From positions 20,446,501 through 20,510,500 of the forward strand of contig NC_092660.1 in assembly GCF_032118995.1 (NCBI RefSeq): a stretch of DNA of 64,000 nucleotides, written 5' to 3'. The translations under genes were made by a program, and so were the position numbers. Under the pieces are notes generated by a model that made no database searches, had not been told where the DNA came from, and worked only from the letters and a program-made list of their open reading frames with translations. This stretch comes from Asterias amurensis. Lineage: Eukaryota > Echinodermata > Asteroidea > Forcipulatida > Asteriidae. Positions 1 through 11,022 of this stretch are shown here, piece after piece (position 1 is the first letter of the stretch; every line of letters begins with the position of its first letter).

Positions 1-178
1 CGGGGTCCGAGTGTTGGAAGGCGAGGCAAGACACAACTACACCAACCTAACTGTTTAAATGGACCATGTAACTTTCTGTCAGTTCTGGTCGGCAATCAAA
101 AACTCTTTGGCAAAACGGTTGGCAATAAAAAAAAAAAGGTCTCCTAATTTTCTCAGTCTAGTCTTCTATTCAACTCAC

Positions 179-3100
179 ACTAAATGGATCTGCCTGTTCC
201 CACGATATAGCTGCGCCCCATGAAGCTGGACGAATCTTTTCCGGTAGTGACTCTGGTACGGCAACCAATATAAACAAGACATCACATAACGCTACAGCTG
301 TCGCTAGAAACACTACTAGATTATCCCCATAGACACTACCAAGGTAGGATCCTAATGCTGGACTGGTGATAAGGCTGGCTGCAAATGTCGCTGAAACCTG
401 AAATAATAACAGAGTTTAGAAGATGTGAATCACAGGTCTGAAGTTTGCATGTTATTGTCATATTAGTGTTTTAACACTAAAAATAGTTTATTTATTTCAT
501 TAATACTACTTTAATACTAAAAAGACACTCTCAGTAAAAAATATTGAGTTAATATAAAATATAGGCGCTGTTATTAGCTGCGGCCTCGGGAGAAATGTTG
601 CTCCCACTTTTTCTCCGGTTTACCGGAATCCGTCTTGTTGTATCGTTGATTTTATATCAACGTTTTCTTGAGTATGTCGTCCTTCATCCTGAAGCAGTTT
701 GGAGCATGGGATCTTCTCTGGAAGTACACAGTTTGGAAAGAAATTTCGGACATCGAATCCAAAATGTGAGTAGGCTTACCAATAGCCATAGTGGTTGCCA
801 GCACAACATCTTAACAATGGCTTTGAACAATGCGGTTTCGGTTCAGCAGTCAATCGACAACAGACCTCCCATTGTGTCTGCTACTGTGCATCGCTACACT
901 AAACAACAGCTACTTGACTTACGCGTGAGTAGAACCCCCATATCTGACAAGTCCTATAACACTATGAAGGAACTGGGCATTGCTCGTCACGTAAGAAGTC
1001 GACGTGCAGGAACTCATATGTTCAAAAAGATCAAGAATTGCTGTGTCCCTCGACCTGTCAATACACGAAAATCCCATACCAGTAATCTTTCTAACTTGCG
1101 ACCAATTTCCCTCGGCAAGCCATTTTCCAGTCTATCCATACATCTCTGGAATGCGAACTCCGTTCGCAACAAAACCACCACCTTATTGGACCACATTATA
1201 TTGTTTGATGTTGATATAATGCTACTGACTGAAACCTGGTTATCCGATGACGACATGGTGGTAAATGGTGAGTTTACACCCCCTGGTTACAGCTTTATCA
1301 ATTTTCCTCGTGGCGGTAAGACCTACGGTGGAGGAATTGGCATTGTGTACAAGAAATCTCTTCAACTATGCTCTACTCCATCCGATTTTTCATCCATTAA
1401 CTTTGAACATTGCATCGTTACTCTCAACAACTCCATCCAACTTATCGGCATATATCGTCCACCTCCATCACATGCAAATGGGCTGAAAACATCTGAATTT
1501 TTGGACAAGCTTGAAACCTTTCTCGACGAGAAGTTGGTCACTCCTTATACAAAACTGCCATACTAGGTGATTTCAATGTTCATGTTGAATCACTTGATAA
1601 CCGGGACTCCAATAACTTCGCCAAGATCGTTTCCAATGCAGGTTTTATTCAGCACGTCAACGGCCCAACACACAAGCATGGGCATACCTTGGACCTAGTT
1701 ATGTCTCGTGATGATGAAGATCTAATCCACGAAGTTCAAGTTGACCCCTTGCTTCACTCTGATCACCACGTAGTGAAATGTACCATCTTGTGTGCCAAGC
1801 CTCCACCACTGAAGATCTCAACTACATTTCGTGAGTATGGCAAGATGGACCACGAGCGCTTTGCAGAGCTTCTTCATGACCGGTTCACAGTCTTTCCGGA
1901 TAGTACCAACCCTAACATTCTCACAGAGTCTTACTGTTCAATAACTTCTACCGTCCTTGACGAAGTTTGTCCCTTTGTGACCAGGGAACGTACCGTCAAA
2001 CCCAAACTCCCATGGTACAACAACTCCATCCATACTGAAAGGCGTGTTCGACGTCGGCTTGAACGGAAATGGAAAAAGAGCAACTCAGCGTTTGACGAAC
2101 AAGCCTTCCGTTCTCAAAAGGAACATGTTAACAAACTGATCACTGATTCTAAGATTATGTACTTTTCCGATAAATGTACCAATTGTAATATCAAAGATAT
2201 GTATGCCATAATTAATGTTCTTCTTAACAAGACTGCTCAAGTTTTACCTGAATGTGATTCTAACACAAAGCTTGCTGACAACTTTCTGTCCTTTTTCAAG
2301 GACAAGGTTGATACCATACGCTCCAATGTCAGTTCACACCCTGATACCAATGTCATTGTTCCTAAACAGACTTCCACTGTCTTTTGTATGCCAGAATTTG
2401 AGCAGCTTACTTGTGACGCCGTTAAACAAATTATCATGCGTCTTTCAAACAAATCTTGCTCATTGGACACCTTACCATCCTGGTTGGTTAAAAACAATCT
2501 ATCCACTCTTCTCCCGGTTATCACAAAGATTGTTAATGCTTCCCTCTCATCTGGTATATTCCCGTCCAATCTTAAACACTCTGTAACTACTCCTGTACTT
2601 AAGAAGAGTTCTCTTGACCGTAATGATCTTAAGAGTTACCGTCCTGTAGCCAATGTACCCTTTTTGTCCAAGGTCATAGAGAAGGTGGCAACATGTCAAG
2701 TAATTAACCATGTGGACAGCTACACACTAGGGGAACAGTTCCAGTCTGCTTACAAGCGCTTTCATAGCACTGAGACTGCCCTCCTTCGGGTGAAAAATGA
2801 CATTCTTCGTTCCCTTGATAAAAGTAAAGCTGTTCTCTTGGTGTTGCTTGACATGTCTGCCGCCTTTGACACGGTTGACCACGACATTCTCCTCCAGAGA
2901 CTTCATACTCAATTTGGAATAAGCAGTACGGTCAATACTTGGTTCAGCACTTATATCAAAAACCGTACCACCAAAGTTTTGATAAAAGGCGATTTCTCAA
3001 GACATCATATCTTTACCTATTCCATACCTCAGGGGTCCATAGTAGGTCTGTTGGCTTTCATTTTGTACACCAATCCCATTGGCGAGATCATTCGTCAACA

Positions 3101-6100
3101 TGGTATCTCATTTCATGAATACGCTGATGATATTCAGCTTTATGCTGAGTTTGACCCTAAGTCTGAAGGTGATCGTCAGCGTGTACTCAGCAAATTATCA
3201 TCATGTGTGCTTGCCATCAACAAATGGATGGCTCAAAACATGCTTCAGCTGAACCAGGGAAAGACGGAGTTTATTGTTTTTGCGAACAGTCATGTTTTAT
3301 CCACTCTCCCTAATCTTGAACTAATATTGGCCGACTTTACAATTCCTGCTTCCACATCTGTTAAGAACCTAGGAGTCTCGCTTGATTGTTCTCTGAATAT
3401 GTCTCATCACATTAGCTCTGTATGTAAAACTGTTAATTTCCACATACGTAATCTATGGCGTATTCGCCGGTTTATTACACAAAGCGCTTGCCATCATGCC
3501 GTCAGAAGTCTGGTCTTGTCCCGTCTTGACTATGCCAACTCTCTTTTGGTAGGTGCCCGCGAAAATGACCTCGCTCGACTCCAGCGTCTACAAAACAAGG
3601 CCGCTCGGCTAGTATTTGCGTGTGGCCGTGACCAGCCTTCTGCCGGCCTGATTGCATCGCTGCATTGGCTCCCTGTTAAAGAACGTATCAACTTCAAAAT
3701 TTTCACTCATGTATACAAAATCCTCCACACCCAATCTCCATCATATCTGGTTGAACTTGTTCATTCCCAAAACTCCAATACTGCTGATGAATACAGGCAA
3801 CGACTCCGCTCATCAGCTGATCAGACCCGGCTTTCCGTTCCTAGAACTAGACGGAAAGTTGGGGATAGCTCATTCTCCATAGCTGCCCCTCGCCTATGGA
3901 ATGAGCTCCCCGCGGGTCTGAGAGAGGCGATCTCGTTGCCTGTATTCAAAAGCCTCCTCAAGACATTTCTTTTTGCCCACCCATCCTAGTTTGTTTGTTT
4001 TTCTTTTGTTTTGTTGTCATAGTCTCATGTAAAGCGCTCTGTTCTCCGTAGAGCGCTATATAAATGTTTCATATTATATTATTATTATTATTATTATTAT
4101 TATTATGTTCTCTAAAGTACAATATGGTAGTTGATACAATAAAAAGCAGTAAACGACAAAATAACAAAACTGTTGACAAAAGAAAATCATTTAGGGTGAT
4201 CATATAAATACCACATGTATATCAATATGGATTCTTATGGCCAAGTCACACTGCAGCGATAACAAAAACGATAACGCAGAACACGCGCACGCTCATTCAA
4301 CCAATCGAGAGCGTGCATTGTTAACGTTCTCATTTTCGAGGCCGGTGTGACCGGGGCTTTAGAAGTATTCACAGTTCCTTTAGAAGTAACCACAGTTCTG
4401 GAGAGGATATGGGGCAAGTTTGTCTCAACGCTCTGGACGTTAACCTCCTCATGTCTTCCAAGGTTACTAGACTGATGAGCACTATGTTCACTTACCAGTC
4501 CATAGGCTGAACTTCTCTCAGACTCATCAGTGATGTCAGCAACATATGCAAATATGATTGAGAAAGTTACTGCAAATGTTCCGGAAACGGACAACATGGC
4601 AAAGAACCACCTGGGCAGAGAAAAGAATGTAAATAGTTGGTAAGAAACAATGTTTTTGCTAACTTGACCTGTTTTGACGCAAAACAGAGCAAACAAACAT
4701 TTATCTGTTCTACTCTCGACCACTCAATATATTATAATCCACTGTGGTTTAAGGAAATAAAAGAGTGGCGCTAAGTGTTGTTTATAAAATTATAGTAGGA
4801 TTTGAAACTTTGCATGGTGGAAGTATTTAAGTAAGAGAGGTTTGCATTAGCATCATGTGTAAACCTCTTTTGAGTAGTGTTGGTTCTGAAAAGAACAGGT
4901 GGTTGACAACTCAATGTTTTGATCAGTGTGCTCTGATCATCTTCAGGAGGATGCTGGACTCTGTTGCTACGTAGATGCTACAAGGCAGTACATAAGCAGC
5001 ATCCAGCAACAATGTCCAGCATTCTCAGATCATACCGATCGTATCATACCGATTGAAACGTCAAGTTGTCAACCAACACTACGCAAACGAGTTTATTAAA
5101 TGGTGTTATTTATCACAAACCTCTCTTAGTTGTTGTGGTTGTTTTCTTATATTTTTCTTTACTTACCATGCACTGACTCTCATTAAAGGTATAGGCATAC
5201 AAGTAAAGAAGACTGTAAGAAGCAGGAATGATTTACGCCCCCAGACATCAGAGAGCGCCCCCAGTAACGGAGCACTAAGGAATGACAGTAGACCCTGAAA
5301 TACAAGGGAAGAGTCACAGGGCATTAAGAAATGATAACGGACACTGAAATACAAAGGAATAGGGCATTAAGAAATGATAATGGACTCTTAAAAAACACAC
5401 AGGAACAGTCACAAGGCATTATGGAATGATAATGGCCTCTAAAATACATGGGACCAGTCACAGGGCTTTATGAACTGATAACATACTCTTAAACAAAAGG
5501 CAATAATCACAAGATAATAAGACATTGTGTACAATGGGACCTGAAATACAAGGTAATAGTTACAGGGCATTATTAATTATGATAGACTTTGAAAAGTCCT
5601 TCCATTTACAAATTATAATAAACCTCGATATATACAAAGGGGTAGTCACAGTGCATGAATAAATTATAACAGACCATAAAAAACAAGGGGATAACAACAT
5701 GGTATTTAAAACATCAACCCTGAAGAACAAGGGAAGAGTAACAAGGCAAAAACAAATTATAATAATAACTTAATGAACTTATTATTGCGCTCTCTCCAGG
5801 ACCAGCCTGTTCGAGAGCGCATAACAATTTAACACAATTCCAGAAAAAAATAAAATTATGAAAATGAATTAATCCAAACGAAAACAATCAAATGCGTAAT
5901 TACATCAAAAAACCATTAAAAAGTTACAGCAATCCATTATAACATACCCAGATATACAAGGGAATAAGAAACAACAACATTGAAGTACAAGGGGAATAGT
6001 CACATGGCATTATTGGACATTGAAATAACCTAAAAAAGTTTGCAAATACTACAATAAACTTTCATCCAGGAAAAAGAAGGAAACATTACAAAACTAAAAA

Positions 6101-9100
6101 AATTATTATTACTATTGGTGTACACGAAGACCAAGTATCAGTACCAATGTACATAATTGAAGAGGGACAAATCAAGTTAACCTTTGACCTGCCACGGTAC
6201 ATGTTTGGACAGAGACCAATCCACTTAACCCCAGACTTGCTCCTGTAGAAGTTTTGTATTCAACACTCAAAACACTGGACTGAGGCAAATAGATATTTTG
6301 AGCCAAGTGGATTTTGTGACTAAACCTTTAATTCAGTGTTCACATAATGGTTATCAAATTCTATTGTATATATCTCTTTGCTTTTTGTTCACAGTTTCAG
6401 TAAAACAAATAGAACACAACAAAGTGTAGTGATAGACGTACCTTTACACCCTGGACTAGTCCATTCATGAGAAAGGTGTGTTCTGAAAATGTGTCGTGTA
6501 GCACCTGTAAAACAGAGGTTAAATACAAAAACTTATTTTAGTGATGAGTAGTTGTCTTAGAAATGACACTCACCAATGCCTGGAATAGTGCTATTGCAGG
6601 CATTGAAATACCCTGGTACCATGACACTCACAGCAATTGCCATGGTGGCCCTGTGAAAGGTGCCTAATACAAATTTATATTTTCATCAGAAGGGAATTGT
6701 TGTGCCCCTTCAAGAGCGAAGTTCAAGGCCTGTATTGGCTTTCTTGCAAGTGGTTTACAGGTCATCTCCATGGTAACACCATGCACAGGAAGTGATGTCA
6801 TACTTAATTGCATGATGGTAGAACGTAGTTTGTAACTGTTTATCCTCCTTCCTGGATTACTTGTCATGATGTCAACCTGGCCATGACTAGTGATGTGACC
6901 CCGGTTGACCTTAATGACTTCCGCTCAGTCAAGGGGTATGAGGTGATATGAGATGACTCATGGAATCAGACTAAGGGAAGATTGAATCTGAGACTGTCAG
7001 AAATCAAAACACTTGTAACTTATCAAACCAACTATGACGAGAAGTATCATACTCCACATTCTCCTGGCCAAATGCCATTTAAAACACCTGTGGACCAGTT
7101 AAAATTCACTCTTAGTGTTCTGGCTGCCTAGTTCAGTGTTTAAAAGCAACCCTATTTCCTACATTATAGACTAGTGAAAAAGCTGGCGGACGGTTGAAAT
7201 GACAAGCTAACTGGTCCTGCTGACCAGTCACTTCAATAGTTCAGGGCAATCCTTGCAAGCAGTGGCCATCTATGTTTTGTGCCCTTAGTAGGGGAAATGG
7301 TGTTTTACAGTACTTGTCGTGTGTAGTTGTTGTGTGTAATTGTCGTGTGTAGTTGTTGTCTGTGTACTTGTTGTGTGTACATGTTGTGCGTACATGTTGT
7401 GTGTACATGTTGTGTGTACATGTTGTGTGTACATGTTGCACTTGGAAGTGTCGTGGCCGAGCGGTCAAGATCACCGAATTCAAACTCTAGTGTTTCTGAT
7501 CAGCAGAGTGTGGGTTCGAATCCCAAGCCATGACACTTGTGTCCTTAAGCAAGACACTTGACCATTGCTTCGTCCTTCGGATGGGACGTAAAGCCGTTGG
7601 TCCCATGTGTTGTGTAACGCATGTAAAAGAACCCAGTGCACTTATCGAAAAGAGAAGGGGTTTGCCCCGGTGTTCCTGGCTGTGGCTGCTTAATGCGCCG
7701 TAGCACATTGTAAAACCCTTATAAGGTGCTAACTAATTGGGTCTCAAAATTCATCACTGCAATAACCTATCTTTTTGAAAGTTTGTATATACTCAGCGCC
7801 TTGAGTACCTTGTTAGGTAGATACGTGCGCTATAAGACTTCGATATTATTATTATATTATTATTGTGATTGTACTCATTGTTCAGCAATCAGTGGTAGGG
7901 CAGTCCCATCTTGCAGCCTACATCCTGAACAAGAATTTTTACAACTTCATTAACCCGTCCCAGCAGTCTTGGCAGAGGCCAGTTGTGTCAATTAAAGTAT
8001 TCAGCAATATGCAATTACAATCCTATTAGGTGGTGACAGACTTTCAAGGTAAATCTATTGTTCTTGGAAATGTGCACATGCTCTGATAAGCGTTAAACAA
8101 CGAAAAATTATCCAGTCTTCTGCCACCTACAGTGTACAAGTACCATCGCAAAGCCCCCCCCCCTCCCGCCCCCATTGTAATGTTTACTCAAATTATCTAG
8201 TATCCAATGCAAGACCTTATTTGTACCTACGTACATGTAGAGCCCCCCCCCCCCCCCCCACCACATTAAAACCCCTTTGGAGCGGTACGGTTGCCCGGGG
8301 GTTGTATACTTCCCATGGAGCTGAGAAAGATTAAAGGAATGTTATTGGACCAATGATTAGGGCACTATTGCGCATCAATACGGTGATTGATCCAATTCAC
8401 CTGATGTTATTATCAGAATCTTTAATGCGCCACTTGGTGCAAGGAGTCAATATAAGAACTTGTTTTTATTATTATTCTAAGCCCATTAAATCTGTCATGA
8501 GCAAAATATGCTGTAACCTTTTTGACCAACTGAAGTTCTACCAGACTGCATCACATTGCCCAAGTACAGTAACATATCAATCCCAAAGAGAAAGCATGCA
8601 TTAATTAGTATTTTGAATGTTCCAGTGGTCCAACAGAGTGATCCACATGCATACAATAGGATCCAAATCAAAACTTTTACATCGAATTCCAACTTTTCAG
8701 ACGCTCATTAACATCGCTGTGAAGCGGCGATACATGTTTATTACATATCTCTCATAAATGTCTCAAAATGTGCGAATAGAGCATGCATGAACCTAATTTA
8801 AGTGTGAAATCTGTCACATAATATTGCATTGTTTTTCAAGCCTTGGAGAGAGACTGAGCTAGAGTTGAAACTCCAGGCCATTAACTATGTTTTGCATAAA
8901 TATGAATGATATACAAATATGACAACACATAAAGTTGGAGAAGTTGTGCTTGGTATTGTATTTCACACTCCCATTTCACCAGTCACCTATTTCTTTGTGA
9001 TCATTGGGTAGGGACTGGGTGGGGGGGGGGGGAGGGGGTTGAACTCTGGCTCTCTCCTCCTAATCCCCATTAGCCTTTATGAAATATGGTGGACACAATA

Positions 9101-9340
9101 GGAGTACTGTTAGGTTTGGGTACAAATATAACAGAGGAATGTACTCAAACCTAATAGTGGCATATTGTGTCCACCATATCTCAGAATGACTTATGGCTAC
9201 ACCACTGGATGTCAAAGCAAATTAATTTCAGCTATAAGCTATGATCTTACCGTGAGCATTGGATTTGTGAGAAGTCCCCAAGCAAAGAACTCAAGGAAGA
9301 TTACAATTAGCGCATGGTAGATACTTGGTTCACCAATTCC
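179..9340 (-). CDS. MFSD14: MFSD14 (HIAT1-like) major facilitator transporter, five internal exons, partial
   Basis: Exons in transcript order are 9251-9340, 6442-6504, 5167-5294, 4496-4610 and 179-397, giving 205 residues in one frame with GT-AG borders. The translation follows human MFSD14A/HIAT1 almost residue for residue: IYHALIVIFLEFFAWGLLT (membrane helix 1), TFLMNGLVQGVK, then LLGALSDVWGRKSFLLLT, which carries the MFS motif A (G-x-L-S-D-x-x-G-R-K). After that come FAVTFSIIFAYVADIT and LVAVPESLPEKIRPASWG. The family are multi-pass solute carriers of intracellular membranes; the substrate is not settled. The first exon (about 30 polar residues in vertebrates) was not found upstream of 9340. 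The second half of the protein lies beyond the left edge. The last intron seen holds an antisense LINE. The intron before exon 5167-5294 holds a splice-site-derived tandem repeat. Confidence 0.93.
560..4106 (+). mobile_element. CR1/L2-group non-LTR retrotransposon (LINE), nearly intact
   Basis: One long coding region carries an AP endonuclease (WNANSVRNK near 1147-1173, LTETWL near 1225, GGIGIVYK, IGIYRPP, GDFNVHVE near 1567, SDHHVV near 1760). A reverse transcriptase follows, with FDTVDHDILLQRL near 2866-2904, IPQGSIVG and the catalytic YADD near 3121. The C-terminal part (WLPVKERINFKIF, APRLWNELP) is typical of CR1/L2 elements. The frame changes once, by one base, at about 1545-1560: 595-1566 reads in one frame and 1567-3989 in another. 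Otherwise the reading frame is open to the stop at 3987-3989. The 3' tail is a GCGCTATATAAAT motif followed by ATT repeats to 4106. It lies antisense inside an MFSD14 intron. The 5' end is set only approximately, no separate ORF1 is seen, and I could not confirm a target-site duplication. Confidence 0.9.
4238..4362. repeat. Short fold-back element in an MFSD14 intron
   Basis: The outer parts are imperfect inverted copies: AAGTCACACTG at the left against CGGTGTGACCGGGGC at the right, and inner CGATAACGCAGAAC against GTTAACGTTCTCATTTTCG. About 125 bp with no coding content. It looks like a small non-autonomous palindromic element. Confidence 0.55.
4870..5092. repeat. Fold-back element with AGTGTTGGTT ends
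   Basis: The ends are inverted repeats: TAGTGTTGGTT at the left and AACCAACACTA at the right, with an inner pair GTTGACAACT and AGTTGTCAAC. The middle holds the self-complementary stretch TGATCAGTGTGCTCTGATCA. About 220 bp, inside an MFSD14 intron, non-coding. Confidence 0.6.
5274..6010 (-). repeat. Degenerate tandem repeat derived from an MFSD14 splice acceptor
   Basis: Read on the minus strand, each unit of about 50 bp repeats a CCTTGTATTTCAG acceptor-like stretch, then a stretch like the start of the MFSD14 exon (GTCTACTGTCATTCCTTA), then intron sequence. Recognisable units begin near 5296, 5346, 5395, 5440 and 5535, and they decay toward 6010. The exon 5167-5294 uses the copy nearest the coding sequence. 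The rest of this intron, to 6441, is A+T rich with nothing else recognised. Confidence 0.6.
6505..7300. other. MFSD14 intron, no feature recognised
   Basis: Intron between exons 9251-9340 and 6442-6504. The short open frames here have no family features, and I see nothing else in the stretch up to the simple repeat. Confidence 0.5.
7315..7440. repeat. Simple tandem repeat, unit about 13 bp
   Basis: Repeats of TGTTGTGTGTACA, regular at the right end and degenerate (TGTAGTTGTCGTG types) at the left. It abuts the SINE head. The open frames across it are products of the repeat. Confidence 0.85.
7445..7872 (+). mobile_element. tRNA-derived SINE with a LINE-like 3' tail
   Basis: The head resembles a long-variable-arm tRNA (Leu or Ser type): a box A GTGGCCGAGCGG near 7451 and a near-perfect box B GGTTCGAATCCC near 7513. 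A conserved body follows (AAGCAAGACACTTGACCATTG, then GATGGGACGTAAAGCCGTTG), of the kind found in deuterostome SINEs. The 3' end, TGCGCTATAAGACTTCG followed by ATT repeats, matches in form the tail of the LINE at 560-4106. That suggests trans-mobilisation by a CR1/L2-type machinery. It lies in an MFSD14 intron. Confidence 0.85.
7880..9080. other. MFSD14 intron, no gene; C/G homopolymer runs
   Basis: Nothing coding is seen. Long C runs near 8154 and 8226 and a G run near 9018 are the main features. Confidence 0.5.
9084..9179. repeat. 96-bp fold-back element
   Basis: The ends are ATATGGTGGACACAATA and its reverse complement, with an inner pair TAGGTTTGGGTAC and GTACTCAAACCTA. It is almost fully palindromic and sits about 70 bp from MFSD14 exon 9251-9340. 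Confidence 0.7.
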
Positions 9341-11022
9341 CTGTAAAACAATCACATCAGAAACACAACTTGATTTAGTGAACAGGGTCGTAGCCACGGT
9401 GGGCGGTGCTGGGCGGGCTTGCTTGGAAATAACAAATTTCACCCAGCATACTGAGCAAAATACACTGCGCTGACCAGCACAGATTTTTCCTGAATTGAAC
9501 ATTTGAGTGTTTGAAAGACAAATACAATATGGGGAAGTCTGTGGCACTGCTATGTAAGGATCTTTAATTGTTGAGGGTTAAATGGTTTGACAATCATGTT
9601 TCAATCAATGTTGTCTGTTCTTGTTTGTCTTCTGGATGCTGCATACTGCTGATAATAATGTGGAAAGACACTATCACTTTTAAAGGTGCCAAGATGCAGA
9701 TTGCTTTGTCAAAGCAATATAGAATAGTCATAAAGAAAAAAATAGGATTTTATTAAAAGACAAAAATGCAGATTTTGCACCATTTTGCTTGTTAACAATA
9801 CACAGCTAAGGGCCAAATTTTGCGCAATGTGCAGATCCGTGGAATGCACTAAATATCCAGATCCCATACATCAGCATGATCAGTGAGAAACAGTGTCCCA
9901 TCTTCATCCCCAAAACATCAATTTGGAGCACAGCAGAAGATGATCTTGAGTATGCCTGGTGCTTCACCTTTCATAACGATATTGAACAGCTGGTGGCATG
10001 CAATTGTCCAGCTATTATTTTTTGTCATGCCTTTTTCATCATATCATTTGAGAAATTTTTGGAAGGTGTTGTTGCTGAGTGGAAAAAGCAAATTAAGTTT
10101 AGAAACAGAGTCTAGTTAAACAAGTATGGTTTACGTGTCCTGCCTCTGGTGCGAAGTACGATTGTCAAAGTCAAAACTTCACATTATTTTTTTAAAGACT
10201 AATCATTTTCTCCTTTGGTGTTAATATTTTGTGAAAAGAAAATTGAAATTGACGTTTCCCATTCCCACGTCTTGCACTAACTTCCGTGTAAACACTTTCT
10301 TGCATTGATCACTGGCGGCCTACTATTTGCAACCAAATCGCAGTCAACTTGCATCAACCAACCACTAAGTAGATGGATTAGTCAGCGAGCAATTTACACA
10401 TAGTATACTATGCGGTACCGGGTACCGAGCATTGACCTCTGTTGTCCGCCCATATGTACATGCCCTGTGAAAAAGCAAAATGGCGGCAGACGGCTTTGCT
10501 GCCTAAAGAATTTTTTCTTTTTTCACCGAAATTCAACCTGAAACTTCTAAAAATTCTATTTGAGCTGTAATACTTTACAGTTTTATGCCTCCTGGTTTTT
10601 AAATGTATATTTGAGGAGTTGAAGAGGAGTTGACGGCACCTAACCAGTTGACGGCGAATAACGGCAAGATAATGCAAATAGCGGCACTGTACTCAAAGCT
10701 ACGCGCACTTGGGCTCACACTATCAATTGGTACATGATGATCACATCGCCAGTGCAGAACTTCGACATATTTTCGGAAGTAATTTCTTCCATGGATATAT
10801 TTGTTAGCTGTGAACTTGTTGAAAATGTATGACGGACACTATGAGGATGATCGAAATTTCAACTTCTCAAATCAGGTCAAATTTGGGTTCACATTGTAAA
10901 GAACCTTTATACCCAGGACGTCAGTGCATGCAGTGGCACTGACTGCATCCAACCAGGGCTCTAGCAGTAGTAAAACTAGTATAGGCCTAGGCCCTATCAT
11001 GCCTATACTTATTTATAGTAGT
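9341..11022. other. Upstream part of MFSD14 (intron 1, perhaps promoter); first exon not identified
   Basis: The first MFSD14 exon should lie here or further right on the minus strand. An AAAATGGCGGC motif near 10479, a common core-promoter element in animals, makes 10250-10760 a possible promoter zone. No open frame joins convincingly to the exon at 9340. Confidence 0.3.

Noticed and set aside
7449-7535. tRNA-like sequence with good A and B boxes
   Set aside because: It is followed directly by a conserved SINE body and a LINE-like tail, so it is a SINE head and not a tRNA gene.
10408-10677. 89-codon minus-strand open frame as the missing MFSD14 first exon
   Set aside because: No similarity to the MFSD14 N-terminus, and no donor that would join in phase to 9340.
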